Assembly (NCBI GenBank): GCA_035566435.1 | Contig: DATMRF010000137.1 | Location: 29,630 to 93,629, forward strand | DNA: 64,000 bases | Direction of reading: 5' to 3' | DNA from: DATMRF01 sp035566435 | GTDB taxonomy: Bacteria; Verrucomicrobiota; Verrucomicrobiia; Limisphaerales; UBA8199 | In this document: in pieces, positions 50,001 to 58,731 of the stretch | Layout of the letters: every line of letters begins with the position of its first letter | Numbering within the stretch: the stretch's first letter is position 1 | Position numbers and translations under genes: made by a program | The notes under the pieces: model-generated | The model's database searches: none | What the model saw: only the letters and a program-made list of their open reading frames with translations | Told to the model about the DNA's origin: nothing

Positions 50001-50507
50001 GTGGATGGCCGGATTGTAACGCAACGGATTGGCCGTGGCCATGAATCGCATAGTCGGCGCCCAGAGCGAGGCGTCGGGGTTGACCACTTGGGCCGTTTGG
50101 TTGTCGGCGATGGGCGCGGCCAGTTGCAGATACAGATTGTTGTCAATGCGCAGATCGTAGCTGGTCAGCGGGGCGTAAAGCGGACGGCGTTTAAAACCGA
50201 CAGCGGAAACGGGAACCATTTTGCCGTTCACCAAAACCACGAACTCCGCCGAGCGGGGAAAATTCGGCAGGCCCAGGGCGCCCACAAAATTCCATTGGCC
50301 GACAGCCGCCGCCAGCGTCTTGGTGGTAACCAGCCGCAACTCCAGCAGATTGGGCGACAAAATACGCAGTTGGTGATCTCCCGGCAGCGGCACGTGCATC
50401 GGGGTGGCGTCATTGATCACCGCATCGGCCGACACCACCCCGATGCAGCGTCCAAACAAAAGGGAAACAACGCCCAGACAAATGAATAAGATTCTGACGA
50501 ACCTCAT
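47058..50507 (-). CDS. Secreted GH9 glycoside hydrolase with Calx-beta and C-terminal modules
   Basis: 1149 residues. Signal peptide (MRFVRILFICLGVVSLLFG), two N-terminal beta domains including a CelD_N/Ig-like one (IHVNQVGYVASMSKQAMVGY, TFTSTNFQIVDANTG), then the GH9 alpha-barrel (about 285-800). The catalytic Asp pair is GGHHDAGDYSKY (about 360-370); the acid is probably Glu near 768 in VQTEMTDVNAA, where Thr replaces the usual Asn before the Glu. After it come an Ig-like segment, a Calx-beta domain (GAFTFTRAGDTSAPLTVYYT) and two homologous stretches ending W-T-N/D-L-S-G. A beta-glucanase or related activity is expected. ATG 50507 opens the signal peptide; an upstream ATG at 50555 does not improve it. 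Confidence 0.9.
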   Translation of the reverse strand: MRFVRILFICLGVVSLLFGRCIGVVSADAVINDATPMHVPLPGDHQLRILSPNLLELRLVTTKTLAAAVGQWNFVGALGLPNFPRSAEFVVLVNGKMVPVSAVGFKRRPLYAPLTSYDLRIDNNLYLQLAAPIADNQTAQVVNPDASLWAPTMRFMATANPLRYNPAIHVNQVGYVASMSKQAMVGYYLGSLGEMTFTSTNFQIVDANTGASVYSGTLTRRQDIGYTYTPPPYTNVLQADFSSFTTPGEYQLAVPGLGASYPFFINDGAAAAFARAYALGLYEQRCGTSNSLPFTRFVHDPCHTAPASVPSPQAQFTNAWNIIASYGLTVNPNNPPQTAPLLTNEAAQLYPFVHTGMVEVSGGHHDAGDYSKYTINSANLIHLLIFAADSLPGVGALDNLGIPESGDGKSDFLEEAKWEADFLAKMQDADGGFYFLVYPRNREYENNVAPDHGDPQIVWPKNTAATAAAVAALAQCSSSPLFKQQFPQAATNYFAKALLGWEFLTNAIAKYGKAGAYQKLLSYGDDFTHDDELAWAACEMYLATGDPQYQQRLFAWFPDPTNPATFRWTWWRVYAAYGNAIRSYAFAARSGRLPASQISSNYLAACETEIAAGAQDQFTRAQQCAYGSSFPAETKWVRGGGWYFSMDQAFDLAVAYALSDYPPLTNSHPQLLQAMLGNLNYEGGCNPANVSFVEGLGWRRQRNIVNQYAANGRRVLPPSGIPVGNITASFDYLSLYQGELGALCFPLDGANAAPYPVYDRWCDSWNVQTEMTDVNAARQLATAALLMAQTPLASQNWRSASAQIAVPALVGISNSATATLTVSNFDLTQARVVWEAQNQEPASGATFAFTPTNYGMQWIEVEAQWPDGRRVFAGTNFFSTNGPPSVSVAATDPLAVAGTTNCGAFTFTRAGDTSAPLTVYYTLGGTAIKLRNYWPLPSGAGQSLTIPAGATSYTLNIVPFNLTGLNPQTVVLTLLGGTGYLVGSRNWATVTIVSLASRILGFTKALTNGFTLQWSSVPGFSYQVISRNDLTDTNWTNLSGSIIATSTMTSWTDLSTAGIPRRFYAVQGETLADVRIASIGPDFTVGGSMSLNWTSLPGQTYHVVFKNTLNDTNWTDLSGPVTATYTLTSWTDSLSTGVPQRFYRIDREP

Positions 50508-51733
50508 AGTCAAACAACCAAAAACCAGGTCATGCATCCGATGCGCTGCCAACAATTGACGCCAGTGTATGGCATTTCTTGCGACAATCCAGAGGGGTAG
50601 AATCCCGGGCGAAAGTAGGCTGACGCCCCGGTTCGGCGCCGAACTCTGGATCCTGGTGACGATGCCCGGGCTTGCACGGATGTTGCTTTGCGAAACCCTT
50701 CACCCGGCCTGTGCCGACCCTCTTCGTAGTGCAGATATCGCAAATCGATCATTTTTGAGAAGATTTCCTGTGCGAACGCACAATGCTGTTCGACACCCAT
50801 TTCGAATCCATTTGGTTGTGGCTTTGTCGCGCTGGGTTCCTTGAGGTTAACACCCCCCCCCACTTTGTAGCTTTAACGGGCTTGAACTGGTTTGAACCGG
50901 TCTAATCCACCGTGAGCCGGCGTTCGGATGAGCTGGGTTTTTTGCACACAATTAAGGCACCCGCGTGAGGGCCGATCGCTGACGCGGTGGCTGCCAGTGG
51001 AGGGAAGGGGAACGGGGCTGTCAGGGTAATGTTCATGTCGGTTCGGGTATTTGGTTTTCGCGTCTTGCTTTCACCCTATATAGGGCCACAAAACGCGTTA
51101 CAGGAACACATCCGGGCCGACACGGCCTGGGCACTAAGGGGAGAAATAGTTGTCATTGACCACTGGGAAAGGGGCGTGTGCTCCGCCAGGCATTCACACC
51201 CACAAGGCCCCCGGATCCTCCAACCCAAGCAAGACCGCCCGACGCTTAGCCGTCACGATGCAAGCCGGTCTTAACGCAAAGACGCTAAGGTGCAGAGGCG
51301 CAAGGTCGCAAACCGAGTGTAACCTTAGACAAGAGGTCACCGCCCGGTGAGCTTAGCGGATCTGCTCTGTGGCCCCGGATTTCTGAGACCCTTTGCGTCT
51401 GCCTCTTTGCAGGCCTGTCCCTGAGCATGAAGCAATTTGAGCGGGGTTTTTCGAACCGTAAGTCTTTGGTTTCTTGGCGGTTATCGCGTCTCTGCGGTTT
51501 ATCCGTGCTGTGGATTTGGTTGCGGCTCCGCCCGCGCTGTGAACCTGCGGTTTGGAATCCTGCGTTTACGCGATCTGGACTGTCCCGCAACGGACGGGAC
51601 AGACCTCCAAACGCCCCGGTTATCCCCGAATAGTTCAGGGGCGCAGGGGGCGTACAGAATTCGGGGAATTCTCTCCCCGCCTGGGCGAGGAGGGGTTGTT
51701 TGAGTTTGATCCGATCAACGTGGAGCCAGGATG
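50508..51733. other. 1.2-kb repeat-rich intergenic region
   Basis: No gene. It holds copy B of the long dispersed repeat (50731-51092) and, at about 51265-51415, a block in inverted orientation to sequence near 1470-1545 (shared words such as CCTCTTGTC and TTGCGCCTCTGC). The flanks of both long-repeat copies are therefore built from the same pieces in rearranged order. The last 250 bp before 51733 show nothing. Confidence 0.6.
50731..51092. repeat. Dispersed intergenic repeat, copy B
   Basis: Same orientation as 1543-1890, about 49 kb away. The first 150 bp differ by scattered single-base changes and small indels; the second half is looser but shares TGTCGGTT, TATTTGGTTTTCGCGT and GCTTTCAC near the end. 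Substitutions in the longest shared open frame (minus strand) are mostly amino-acid changing, so the conservation is not that of a protein. Confidence 0.75.
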
Positions 51734-54619
51734 TTAATCCGTCACATAGACGACGTAGTAAAGCTGTTTGGACGCGCCGGCTGTGCTGTTCGTGTAGGAA
51801 GTGGTCGTGCTGGTGGCGGTGATGAGGCCGCTTAAATTTGTCCAGGTGGCGTTGCTCAAATTGTTTTTGTAGGCGATGCGGTAGATTTTGTTCACGACAC
51901 TGCCCCAGGTTATTTGCACATTGTTGCCGGCGACCTTTCTGATGCTGCTCGGCACGGCGTTCCCCGCGATCGTGACCGATGCGGTGGCCGCCGGACCGAC
52001 GGTATAACCTGCATTTGCAGATAATGCGAGAACGGCGGTTTCCGAACCGACAAAGTTCGCGCTGGCTTTTGGGGCAACGGTGAGTACAGCCGAAGCTGCG
52101 CCTGCCGGAATTGTCGCGGAAGTTGCGAGCGGATTGTAGTCGGTCGCGTTTATCGCCGTGCCCCCGAGTGAATAGTTCACTGTCAAGGAGGCACTCGTGC
52201 TGCCGCTGCGCGTGAGCGTGAACCCGCCGTTGACCGGACCGACGCGCGAGGCGTTTGGACTGGAGGCGGTGACCGTGACCGTCGGCACCGTGACCACTGA
52301 GTTGCTGACAATCGTGATGGTCGCAGCGGCGGGCGAGCCGACCGTATAAGCTGGATCCGTAGACAACGTCACACTGACGGTTTCGGGATTCACTGCATAT
52401 TCATTTCCCTCCGCGGCGATGTTCATGGTGTAGGAACTGGAGCCGGCCGGGATCGTGATGGAAACCGGCATGTCGCCTTCTACGGGACGGCGATAATCGT
52501 CCCATTTGGTGGCCGTGCCGCCGAGCGAGTAGTTTACCGCCAGGGCGAGGCTGGTGTCGCCGGTGCGCGTGAAGGTGAACGCGCCGTAATTCGTGCTGCC
52601 GATGACGGCGATCGAGACCGTGGCGGCAATGCTGATCGTCGGGAACCCGAGCGGCGTCAGCACGTTGGTCACCGTGATGGTGACGGGGGTCGCGGTGGTT
52701 TGATTGCCCGCTGCGTCCCAGGCGGTGGCGGCCAAGGTGTGCAAGCCGTTGGCAATGGCCGTGGTGTCCAGCGTGCCGCTGTAAGGCAGGAGGGTGAACA
52801 CGCCGCCGAGGTTCGTGCCGTCCAGATTGAATTGCACGCCCGCGACGCCGACGTTGTCCGCAGCGACGGCCGTGACGATGGTCGAACCGGAAACGATTGC
52901 GCCATTTATCGGTGCGCTCATGAAAACCGTCGGTGGAGTCGTGTCGCCGGAACCGCCCGAAGCCGACAGGATAATGTGGTTGACGGAAATGGGTGGAATG
53001 ACCAGCGATGTGCCCAGCGCCGGCAATGCTGCCGCCACCGTTTGAATCGGTTCCGGCCCGGGGACGCCGAGCGGGTTGTTGGCGCTGTAGCTTGCGCCAG
53101 TGAGTTGTTTCCAACCGATGACATTCCAGTTTTCAAAACCGGTAATCGTCGCGGTGCTGTTGGTGCTTTGGTTCACGACCCAGAGGTGGATGTTGCCCGT
53201 CGCCGGATCGCTAAAGGTGCGCACGGTGGTCCAGGGGAATTGGACGGCGTTGCCCTGACCGTCCGTGGTCGCGCCGATCGGGCTGGCGTAGCTGTTGGTC
53301 AAATAATCGTAGCCGTAGAATTCCTGCGCCATTTGATAGACGAAGAACATTGGCGTGCGGGTGACATAACCGTTCCTGACCTGGAGCTGTCCATGGGAGA
53401 AGCCTTCGGCCAGGAGCGTCCAGCTTGAATCCCAAGCGATGTTCTGGCGCATGGATTCGGCCAGCCAGCCGGCCCAGTGCATCGCGCTGAACATGTCGTT
53501 ATACGTGAACGCCGACGTGACCTGGATGCCGTGCTCGCTGAAACCGAGCTGCCAGCGGCTGGGATCGCCTAAACCGGGAATGGTGGCGTCGTCGCGGATG
53601 GCGTTACGGGTGTCCTGTTCGATCCAAAGGTATTTCGTGTAGTCGGATTTCCACTGGGACTGCGAGAACCACCAGCCCTGGAAACCTTTTGGATTGGTGG
53701 AAACGGGGAAGGTCCGCTTGAAATCTTCCGGCACGCTTGAGAACTGGTAGTAATGCTCAAGGTCAATGTAACTGAAATCAGCCGCATTGAGACTGGCCAT
53801 CATCGGATAGAACCAGCCGCCGGTTGGGTCGTCTACGATGCCCATGTCGTGCACGTGAAGGCCCAACTGGCCGGTGTAGCCGGAGTTGCGGATGGCCACG
53901 CGGAATTTTTCCGCCTGCGGGCCGTAAAGCGCGCCGTTCGGCGTGCCTTCGAGGTTATAAGGCTCTGCGCCGATGATGACCGCCACGACGGGATAAGGAT
54001 TCACATGCCCGCGCCGTGCCCGGAGGTCCGCCCAGTTGAAACTGGCCGGTTGCGAAAAGAAATCGAGGGTCGTCGGGAGATTCTGCCATTCGGACTGCGG
54101 CCCGGCGGCGGCGAAAAGGTATTGCACCATGGCCGCATAGAACTGCGGGGTCTGCCAGGTATAACCCCAGCCGTCGTAGCCCCAGTTGCTCGAGGGGCTG
54201 TTTGTGAGACGCAGCGGAATGGGAATGTTGAGGATGAATTCCGCGTTGCCCGTCGCGCCAAAAATGTTGAAGACATCTTCCGGCGAAGCCGCGGTGCCGG
54301 CATCGGTGCCGTCCCACGGGTAATAGGTATGGATCGCCGACTGCGAATCCCACGAGTTGAGGTCAAAGCGATAGCCAAAGCCGGTGGCATCGGACTTGAT
54401 GCCCACCAGCACCGGCCGGGAACTTTGCGCCAGATACGGGGCGGCCTGCTTGACCACGGCGCGGCTGTCCAGCCAACAGACACCGCCCAAACGCGGCTGC
54501 CAGTTGTGGGTGGCCGGCCCAACCCAGCTTGGGAGACTGGCGGCGTCAACACCCCTCGTGAAATAGGGAATCAACCCAATGGCGAAAATGCCCAGGATGG
54601 CACTAATCTGTTTTGTCAT
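51734..54619 (-). CDS. Large secreted clan-A glycoside hydrolase-like protein with Ig and Calx-beta modules
   Basis: 961 residues. Signal peptide (about 1-26), then a TIM-barrel-like domain to about 450: YPVVAVIIGAEPYNLEGTPN places a Glu near 218 after beta-4 and RWQLGFSEHGIQVTSAF a Glu near 361 after beta-7, the clan GH-A acid/base and nucleophile layout (GH39/GH51-like). Next an Ig-like domain (TPPTVFMSAPINGAIVSGS, AVAADNVGVAGVQFNLDG), two Calx-beta domains (each with GGTA and TIPAG) and a C-terminal segment ending YYVVYVTD. The family number cannot be fixed by eye. A surface or secreted polysaccharidase is likely. Confidence 0.78.
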   Translation of the reverse strand: MTKQISAILGIFAIGLIPYFTRGVDAASLPSWVGPATHNWQPRLGGVCWLDSRAVVKQAAPYLAQSSRPVLVGIKSDATGFGYRFDLNSWDSQSAIHTYYPWDGTDAGTAASPEDVFNIFGATGNAEFILNIPIPLRLTNSPSSNWGYDGWGYTWQTPQFYAAMVQYLFAAAGPQSEWQNLPTTLDFFSQPASFNWADLRARRGHVNPYPVVAVIIGAEPYNLEGTPNGALYGPQAEKFRVAIRNSGYTGQLGLHVHDMGIVDDPTGGWFYPMMASLNAADFSYIDLEHYYQFSSVPEDFKRTFPVSTNPKGFQGWWFSQSQWKSDYTKYLWIEQDTRNAIRDDATIPGLGDPSRWQLGFSEHGIQVTSAFTYNDMFSAMHWAGWLAESMRQNIAWDSSWTLLAEGFSHGQLQVRNGYVTRTPMFFVYQMAQEFYGYDYLTNSYASPIGATTDGQGNAVQFPWTTVRTFSDPATGNIHLWVVNQSTNSTATITGFENWNVIGWKQLTGASYSANNPLGVPGPEPIQTVAAALPALGTSLVIPPISVNHIILSASGGSGDTTPPTVFMSAPINGAIVSGSTIVTAVAADNVGVAGVQFNLDGTNLGGVFTLLPYSGTLDTTAIANGLHTLAATAWDAAGNQTTATPVTITVTNVLTPLGFPTISIAATVSIAVIGSTNYGAFTFTRTGDTSLALAVNYSLGGTATKWDDYRRPVEGDMPVSITIPAGSSSYTMNIAAEGNEYAVNPETVSVTLSTDPAYTVGSPAAATITIVSNSVVTVPTVTVTASSPNASRVGPVNGGFTLTRSGSTSASLTVNYSLGGTAINATDYNPLATSATIPAGAASAVLTVAPKASANFVGSETAVLALSANAGYTVGPAATASVTIAGNAVPSSIRKVAGNNVQITWGSVVNKIYRIAYKNNLSNATWTNLSGLITATSTTTSYTNSTAGASKQLYYVVYVTD

Positions 54620-54628
54620 ATTGCCAAC

Positions 54629-54829
54629 CTAGGAGGTAGTGGTGGATTGCGTAGCTGGCTCTGGTCTGATTATCGTGTCGGAAGTTGTCCTACAAAATTC
54701 CGGCGTCGGAGACGCGATGCGGGTCTGGTGCACACCGGAATATCTGCCTTGGAATTCATGGCCCGGAAGAATATAGCCGCTCGTCGCGAGCAGGGTGACA
54801 GCGCTTATTAAGAGAAAGATCTGTTTCAT
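54629..54829 (-). CDS. Small exported hypothetical protein
   Basis: 66 residues: a good signal peptide (MKQIFLLISAVTLLATSG) and a short polar tail rich in Thr/Ser/Pro with one Cys. It ends 9 bp before the start of the large hydrolase, so it would be the first gene of that transcript. No family recognised. A leader peptide or secreted small protein is possible; chance is not excluded. Confidence 0.4.
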   Translation of the reverse strand: MKQIFLLISAVTLLATSGYILPGHEFQGRYSGVHQTRIASPTPEFCRTTSDTIIRPEPATQSTTTS

Positions 54830-55206
54830 ACGGTTTCTTGTTTTGTGATTTCCTGTGAGGATTCCTCGTCAGGTGTAATCGATTCTCTCTAGCTGGCCAG
54901 GTGCCCTTCCATCCAGCTAACCCTGCGCGTTGCTAATGAACACGTTGTAAGCCTTCACCCGGGGACACACGCTTTCCGGATCGGGTATTTTGCACCTTAT
55001 TCGCGCTTCAACCTTGCGCTTCGCACGTGATGCGCGAGCCACCCCCCACCGGGCAGGATTGCTCACCGAAATTTCATGGTTGCAAGGCGATTTTAGGTTT
55101 TTTTCGCGTAAGCGTTGACGCAAGCCATTGAGCAGCGAGCCAGGTCTTTTGCCAAAGGCGCAAGTGGAGACCAAGCCTCTTCCAGGCCGGTATTGCTGGA
55201 TGATAG
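54830..55206. other. Intergenic region next to the transposase fragment
   Basis: 377 bp without a supportable gene. The transposase similarity starts abruptly after two stop codons at 55201-55206. No terminal inverted repeat of an insertion sequence is visible. Confidence 0.4.
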
Positions 55207-56052
55207 ACTTACGATCTGCTGCTTTATGACCTGACCAGCACCTATTTCGAAGGGCAGATGGAGCAGGCGCCCAAAGCCAAACACGGCTACAGCCGTGATA
55301 AACGTTCGGACTGTCGCCAGGTGGTAATTGCGGTGGTGCTGAGTGCGGAAGGCTTTCCGCTGGCCGATGAGATCCTGCCGGGCAACACCAACGACCGAGC
55401 CACCTTCAAAGAGTTGCTACAGAAGATTCAGACCCAATACGGTCAGGCTCGACGGATTTGGGTCATGGACCGGGGGATTCCGACCGAAGAGACAATGCAA
55501 GACATGCGTCAGAGCGATCCACCTGTGGGATACCTGGTCGGCACACCGCGAGGCCGGTGGGACCAACTTAAGGCCGAATTGGAAAAGGTGCCGTGGCAGA
55601 AACTGCGCGACACCATCGAAGTCAAGCTACTGGCGCAGGACCAAGAAGTTTATGTGCTGGCTAAGAGTGAGGGGCGTCGCCAAAAGGAAACGGCTATCCG
55701 CCGACGCAAGCTCGCCCGGCTGCTACGGACGCTACGGGTGCTGCGCCGCACGCGTCAGCGGCCCTGGAAACGCGATACCCTCCTGCACAAGCTGGGGGCT
55801 GCGCACAAGGACGCCGGCAAGGTCTGGGGCTTTGTGAAAATCACCGTGCCCAAAGCGCGTCGGCCCGTCAATCGGGACACGTTTCAGTTCGAGGTGCTCC
55901 AGGACAAACTCAAGGACGCCCAGCAGCGCGACGGTCTTTATCTTTTGCGCGGCTTTGGCGCCGGTGACCAAGCCGGGCCGGTGTGGGAACGTTACATTCA
56001 GCTCAGCGAAATCGAGGGCGGATTGTGCCGCGACATCGGTGGCCGGTCATGA
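55207..56052 (+). pseudogene. IS1634/IS4-type transposase, internal fragment
   Basis: The frame begins inside the domain at LLLYDLTSTYFEGQMEQAPK (first catalytic Asp) and continues GYSRDKRSDCRQVVIAVVLS, GFPLADEILPGNTNDRATFK and ARRIWVMDRGIPTEE (second Asp). It ends at YIQLSEIEGGLCRDIGGRS, where the family would continue with the catalytic Glu helix region and about 100 more residues. Both ends are missing and the N-terminus follows two stops, yet no internal stop occurs in 280 codons. ATG 55258 is the first start codon inside. It cannot be an active transposase. Confidence 0.75.
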
Positions 56053-56062
56053 ATGAATCAAA

Positions 56063-57931
56063 TCACTCGGTGACCCAGCGGGAGAAGTGTTGTTTCAAGG
56101 CGAATGCCGGAGCGTGATTGAGCACGACCCCGGCAAGATGGCAGCGGGCGCTGCGCAGGGTTTTGAGCCGCTGGCGCGTCTGAGTGGCGTTGGCCTTACC
56201 GCAGTCGGTGAGCCAGATCACATTCGGCAGGTTCTGGGCCAGCAAAACGGCTTCAGGCAGGGAGGCCGGCGGAAGTTCCACCATGATGACGATGTTGTCG
56301 ATTTGTGCCCAGTGCTGGAGGGCGGCCTGCCATTGTTTGCGACGCTCCAGGTTCCAGACCCAGCCGGGGAGGGGAATGTGAACGATTGGTTGCGGATTCG
56401 GTCCGGTCAACTGCTGCGTCACCTCGGCCGGTTTGGCGAGAATGTTGGGTGTGAGCGCAACGTAGGCGGCCGGTGGCGATGTAACTTCTGCGGGCGGGGC
56501 GGCCACTTCCACCTCCGGGGCCTCGGTGTCATGGGGCGAAGGACGGGTGGCAATGGTCAGCACACGGAAACCAAGCTGGCTGGCGGCTTCGGCGAGTGAA
56601 TGTACCCAGGTCGAGCGCCCTTCCTTGTGGCCGGAGGAGGTGACCCCGCAGATGAGTCCATGATTGGGCGAGGAACTAAGCCGGCCCTGCAAATCCATCC
56701 AAGCGCGAAAGGCCCACTCGCGCCGGGCGTTTTGACTCAGATGATTCAAATCACCCGCCGTCGTCAGCACCGGCAATTTGACCACGCGCCGGACATCAGC
56801 TGCGGTTTTCAAACGGTTGTCAATTACTTCAACCAGCAAAGCCACAGCCGCAGCGGCAACCGTGCCGAGCAGCGCCAGGAAGACGGAAAGAAAAAGCACT
56901 TTGACCGTCCGTCCATGAACCACCACGTCCCGGAGCGTGGCGGGGGCGAGCAGGCGGCAATAACCCGGCGGCTTGGCCGCGAAGGACAGCACCGCCTGCT
57001 GTTTGCCCAGCAACGCGAGCCGAACGCTCTCCAGCGACTCCAATTTGCCGCGAATGACAGCCGGATCGTTTTCGCCGGTCGCGGAAATGATGCCCGGGTT
57101 CGAGTGGCTCGCGCTTCCGTCCGCGTTGGTTGCCGTCGGGTAGTCTCCCGATGCCAATTCGTTTTCAAGGGCCGCGATTTTGGCGTGTTGCGATTTCACC
57201 GGGAGACTGGCTTCGGTGAAGGTGCCGAGCAAATCAACGAGTTTCACGCGCGCGGCCTGCAATTCCTGGGCGAGGGGATTTGACGCTGGGGTTGGAACGG
57301 CGGTGAAAGCGGTTACCGGCAGGGATTGAGCCTGCTGGTCGAGGGTGGAAATGCCGGTGTCAACCTTGGCGAGTTGCTCGGCAAAAAATGCGCTCAGTTC
57401 GGCGGCGGATGCGGCCTGCAGTTTTTTGGTGAAGCGTACCGCTTCATTCGCATAATGGTTGACTAGTTCCATGGCGTTTTGCGGACCGTCCATGGTGACG
57501 GTCACCACAATGATGTCGCTGTTGTGGTCCGGCATCACGCTCAGGTGTTGGTTCAAGGTCGCCGCCGAAACCGCGGGTGTGGCCTGCGCGCCCGCTGATT
57601 CCAGCAGTTCCGGGGAGCGGAGGACACTGACGATGGTGTGGGGGGAGATCTGCCGTTCGCCGAAAATTTCCGCCGCGTTTGGCGAGTTGTAGACAATCAA
57701 CTGGGCCGGTGCGGTGTAGGTGGATTTCCACAGGTGTAATCCCGCCGCGAACCCAAGGAGTCCCAACAACGCGGCGCCGGTCACGAGCCAAAACCAGCGT
57801 CGCAGGAGCAGCATCTCGGCAAACGACCAGTAGTCCGGCAACGAATCCGTTCCGCCATTGCGATGAAATTTCGCCGCGGGCTCGCCGTTGCCATTCCCGG
57901 CGGATGGCGTCAAATCAGGTTGTTCGTTCAT
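56063..57931 (-). CDS. Wzz-type chain-length protein with degenerate CpsD-like kinase domain
   Basis: 622 residues. A Wzz domain with two membrane helices (about 45-65 and 340-365: VKVLFLSVFLALLGTVAAAA) encloses a periplasmic coiled-coil region (QLAKVDTGISTLDQQAQSL, KIAALENELASG). The C-terminal 230 residues follow the tyrosine autokinase (BY-kinase) fold: LICGVTSSGHKEGRSTWVHS occupies the Walker A place, but the usual GKST is GRST, and the Walker A' and B aspartates are not recognisable. There is no Tyr cluster at the end. It probably controls polysaccharide length as a pseudokinase. ATG 57931 is preferred to the longer frame from 57994. Confidence 0.82.
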   Translation of the reverse strand: MNEQPDLTPSAGNGNGEPAAKFHRNGGTDSLPDYWSFAEMLLLRRWFWLVTGAALLGLLGFAAGLHLWKSTYTAPAQLIVYNSPNAAEIFGERQISPHTIVSVLRSPELLESAGAQATPAVSAATLNQHLSVMPDHNSDIIVVTVTMDGPQNAMELVNHYANEAVRFTKKLQAASAAELSAFFAEQLAKVDTGISTLDQQAQSLPVTAFTAVPTPASNPLAQELQAARVKLVDLLGTFTEASLPVKSQHAKIAALENELASGDYPTATNADGSASHSNPGIISATGENDPAVIRGKLESLESVRLALLGKQQAVLSFAAKPPGYCRLLAPATLRDVVVHGRTVKVLFLSVFLALLGTVAAAAVALLVEVIDNRLKTAADVRRVVKLPVLTTAGDLNHLSQNARREWAFRAWMDLQGRLSSSPNHGLICGVTSSGHKEGRSTWVHSLAEAASQLGFRVLTIATRPSPHDTEAPEVEVAAPPAEVTSPPAAYVALTPNILAKPAEVTQQLTGPNPQPIVHIPLPGWVWNLERRKQWQAALQHWAQIDNIVIMVELPPASLPEAVLLAQNLPNVIWLTDCGKANATQTRQRLKTLRSARCHLAGVVLNHAPAFALKQHFSRWVTE

Positions 57932-58101
57932 GCAATTTAGCGGCCGGTTGGCACGCACACGAGCGCAGCCAATCCGGTCATAGTTGTTTAACAATAAATC
58001 AGGCCGGAGATTTGAAACAGTGGGTCAAAGCCCAAAAGCCAACCGGGAACGGACCCCAACGAACGCTAAGACGGGCTCCCGTTCCAACGATTTGGCGCGC
58101 T

Positions 58102-58731
58102 TCAATCCACCAGATTATTTTGGACGGCGTAATGGGTCAATTCGGCGTTGTTTTTCATGTCCATTTTTTCGAGCAAGCGGGCGCGGTAGGTGCTGACGGT
58201 CTTGACACTCAGGGAAAGTTCCTTGGCAATCTGACCGACAGCCTTGCCGGAGGCGATCATGTGCAAGACCAGAAACTCCCGGTCCGAAAGACGTTCGTGG
58301 GGCGCTTTCTGGACGTTCACGTCCAGGTACGAGGCCATCCGCTCGGCCAGCGATTGGCTGATGTAACGGCCGCCGTTGACAACTTTTTGAATTGCTCCGA
58401 CCAGTTCACCGCCGGCGCTTTCCTTGGTCAAATACCCCGCGGCGCCGGTTTTGAGCAGGCGCACGGCAAACTGGTCCTCCGGGTGCATGCTCAGCACGAG
58501 CACGGGCATTTTGGGGCGCAGCCGTTTCATCTCCTTCAAGACCTCCAATCCACTCCGGCCCGGCAGGGTGATGTCGAGCACGGCTACGTCCCACGTTTCC
58601 CTGGCAACGTGGGCAAAAGCTTCCTGTGCGTTGCGGGCCTCGCCAAACACGGCCCGTTTGAAATGGTCAGCAAGGATGAGTTTCAAGCCTTCCCGCACCA
58701 CCGCGTGGTCGTCTGTGAGCAGAATTCTCAT
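58102..58731 (-). CDS. NarL-type response regulator
   Basis: 209 residues: receiver domain (ILLTDDHAVVREGLKLIL; phospho-Asp near 54 in VAVLDITLPGRSGLEV; LTKESAGG Lys) and a LuxR helix-turn-helix (LSDREFLVLHMIASGKAVGQ, LSLSVKTVSTYRARLLEKM). Its first 65 bp overlap the 3' end of the upstream histidine kinase gene, with which it forms a cognate pair. It lies 170 bp upstream of the Wzz-like gene on the same strand and may regulate it. Confidence 0.95.
   Translation of the reverse strand: MRILLTDDHAVVREGLKLILADHFKRAVFGEARNAQEAFAHVARETWDVAVLDITLPGRSGLEVLKEMKRLRPKMPVLVLSMHPEDQFAVRLLKTGAAGYLTKESAGGELVGAIQKVVNGGRYISQSLAERMASYLDVNVQKAPHERLSDREFLVLHMIASGKAVGQIAKELSLSVKTVSTYRARLLEKMDMKNNAELTHYAVQNNLVD

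Noticed and set aside
54917..55174. 85-codon minus-strand frame next to the transposase fragment.
   Set aside because: Arg/Lys-rich without signature, in an evidently disturbed region.
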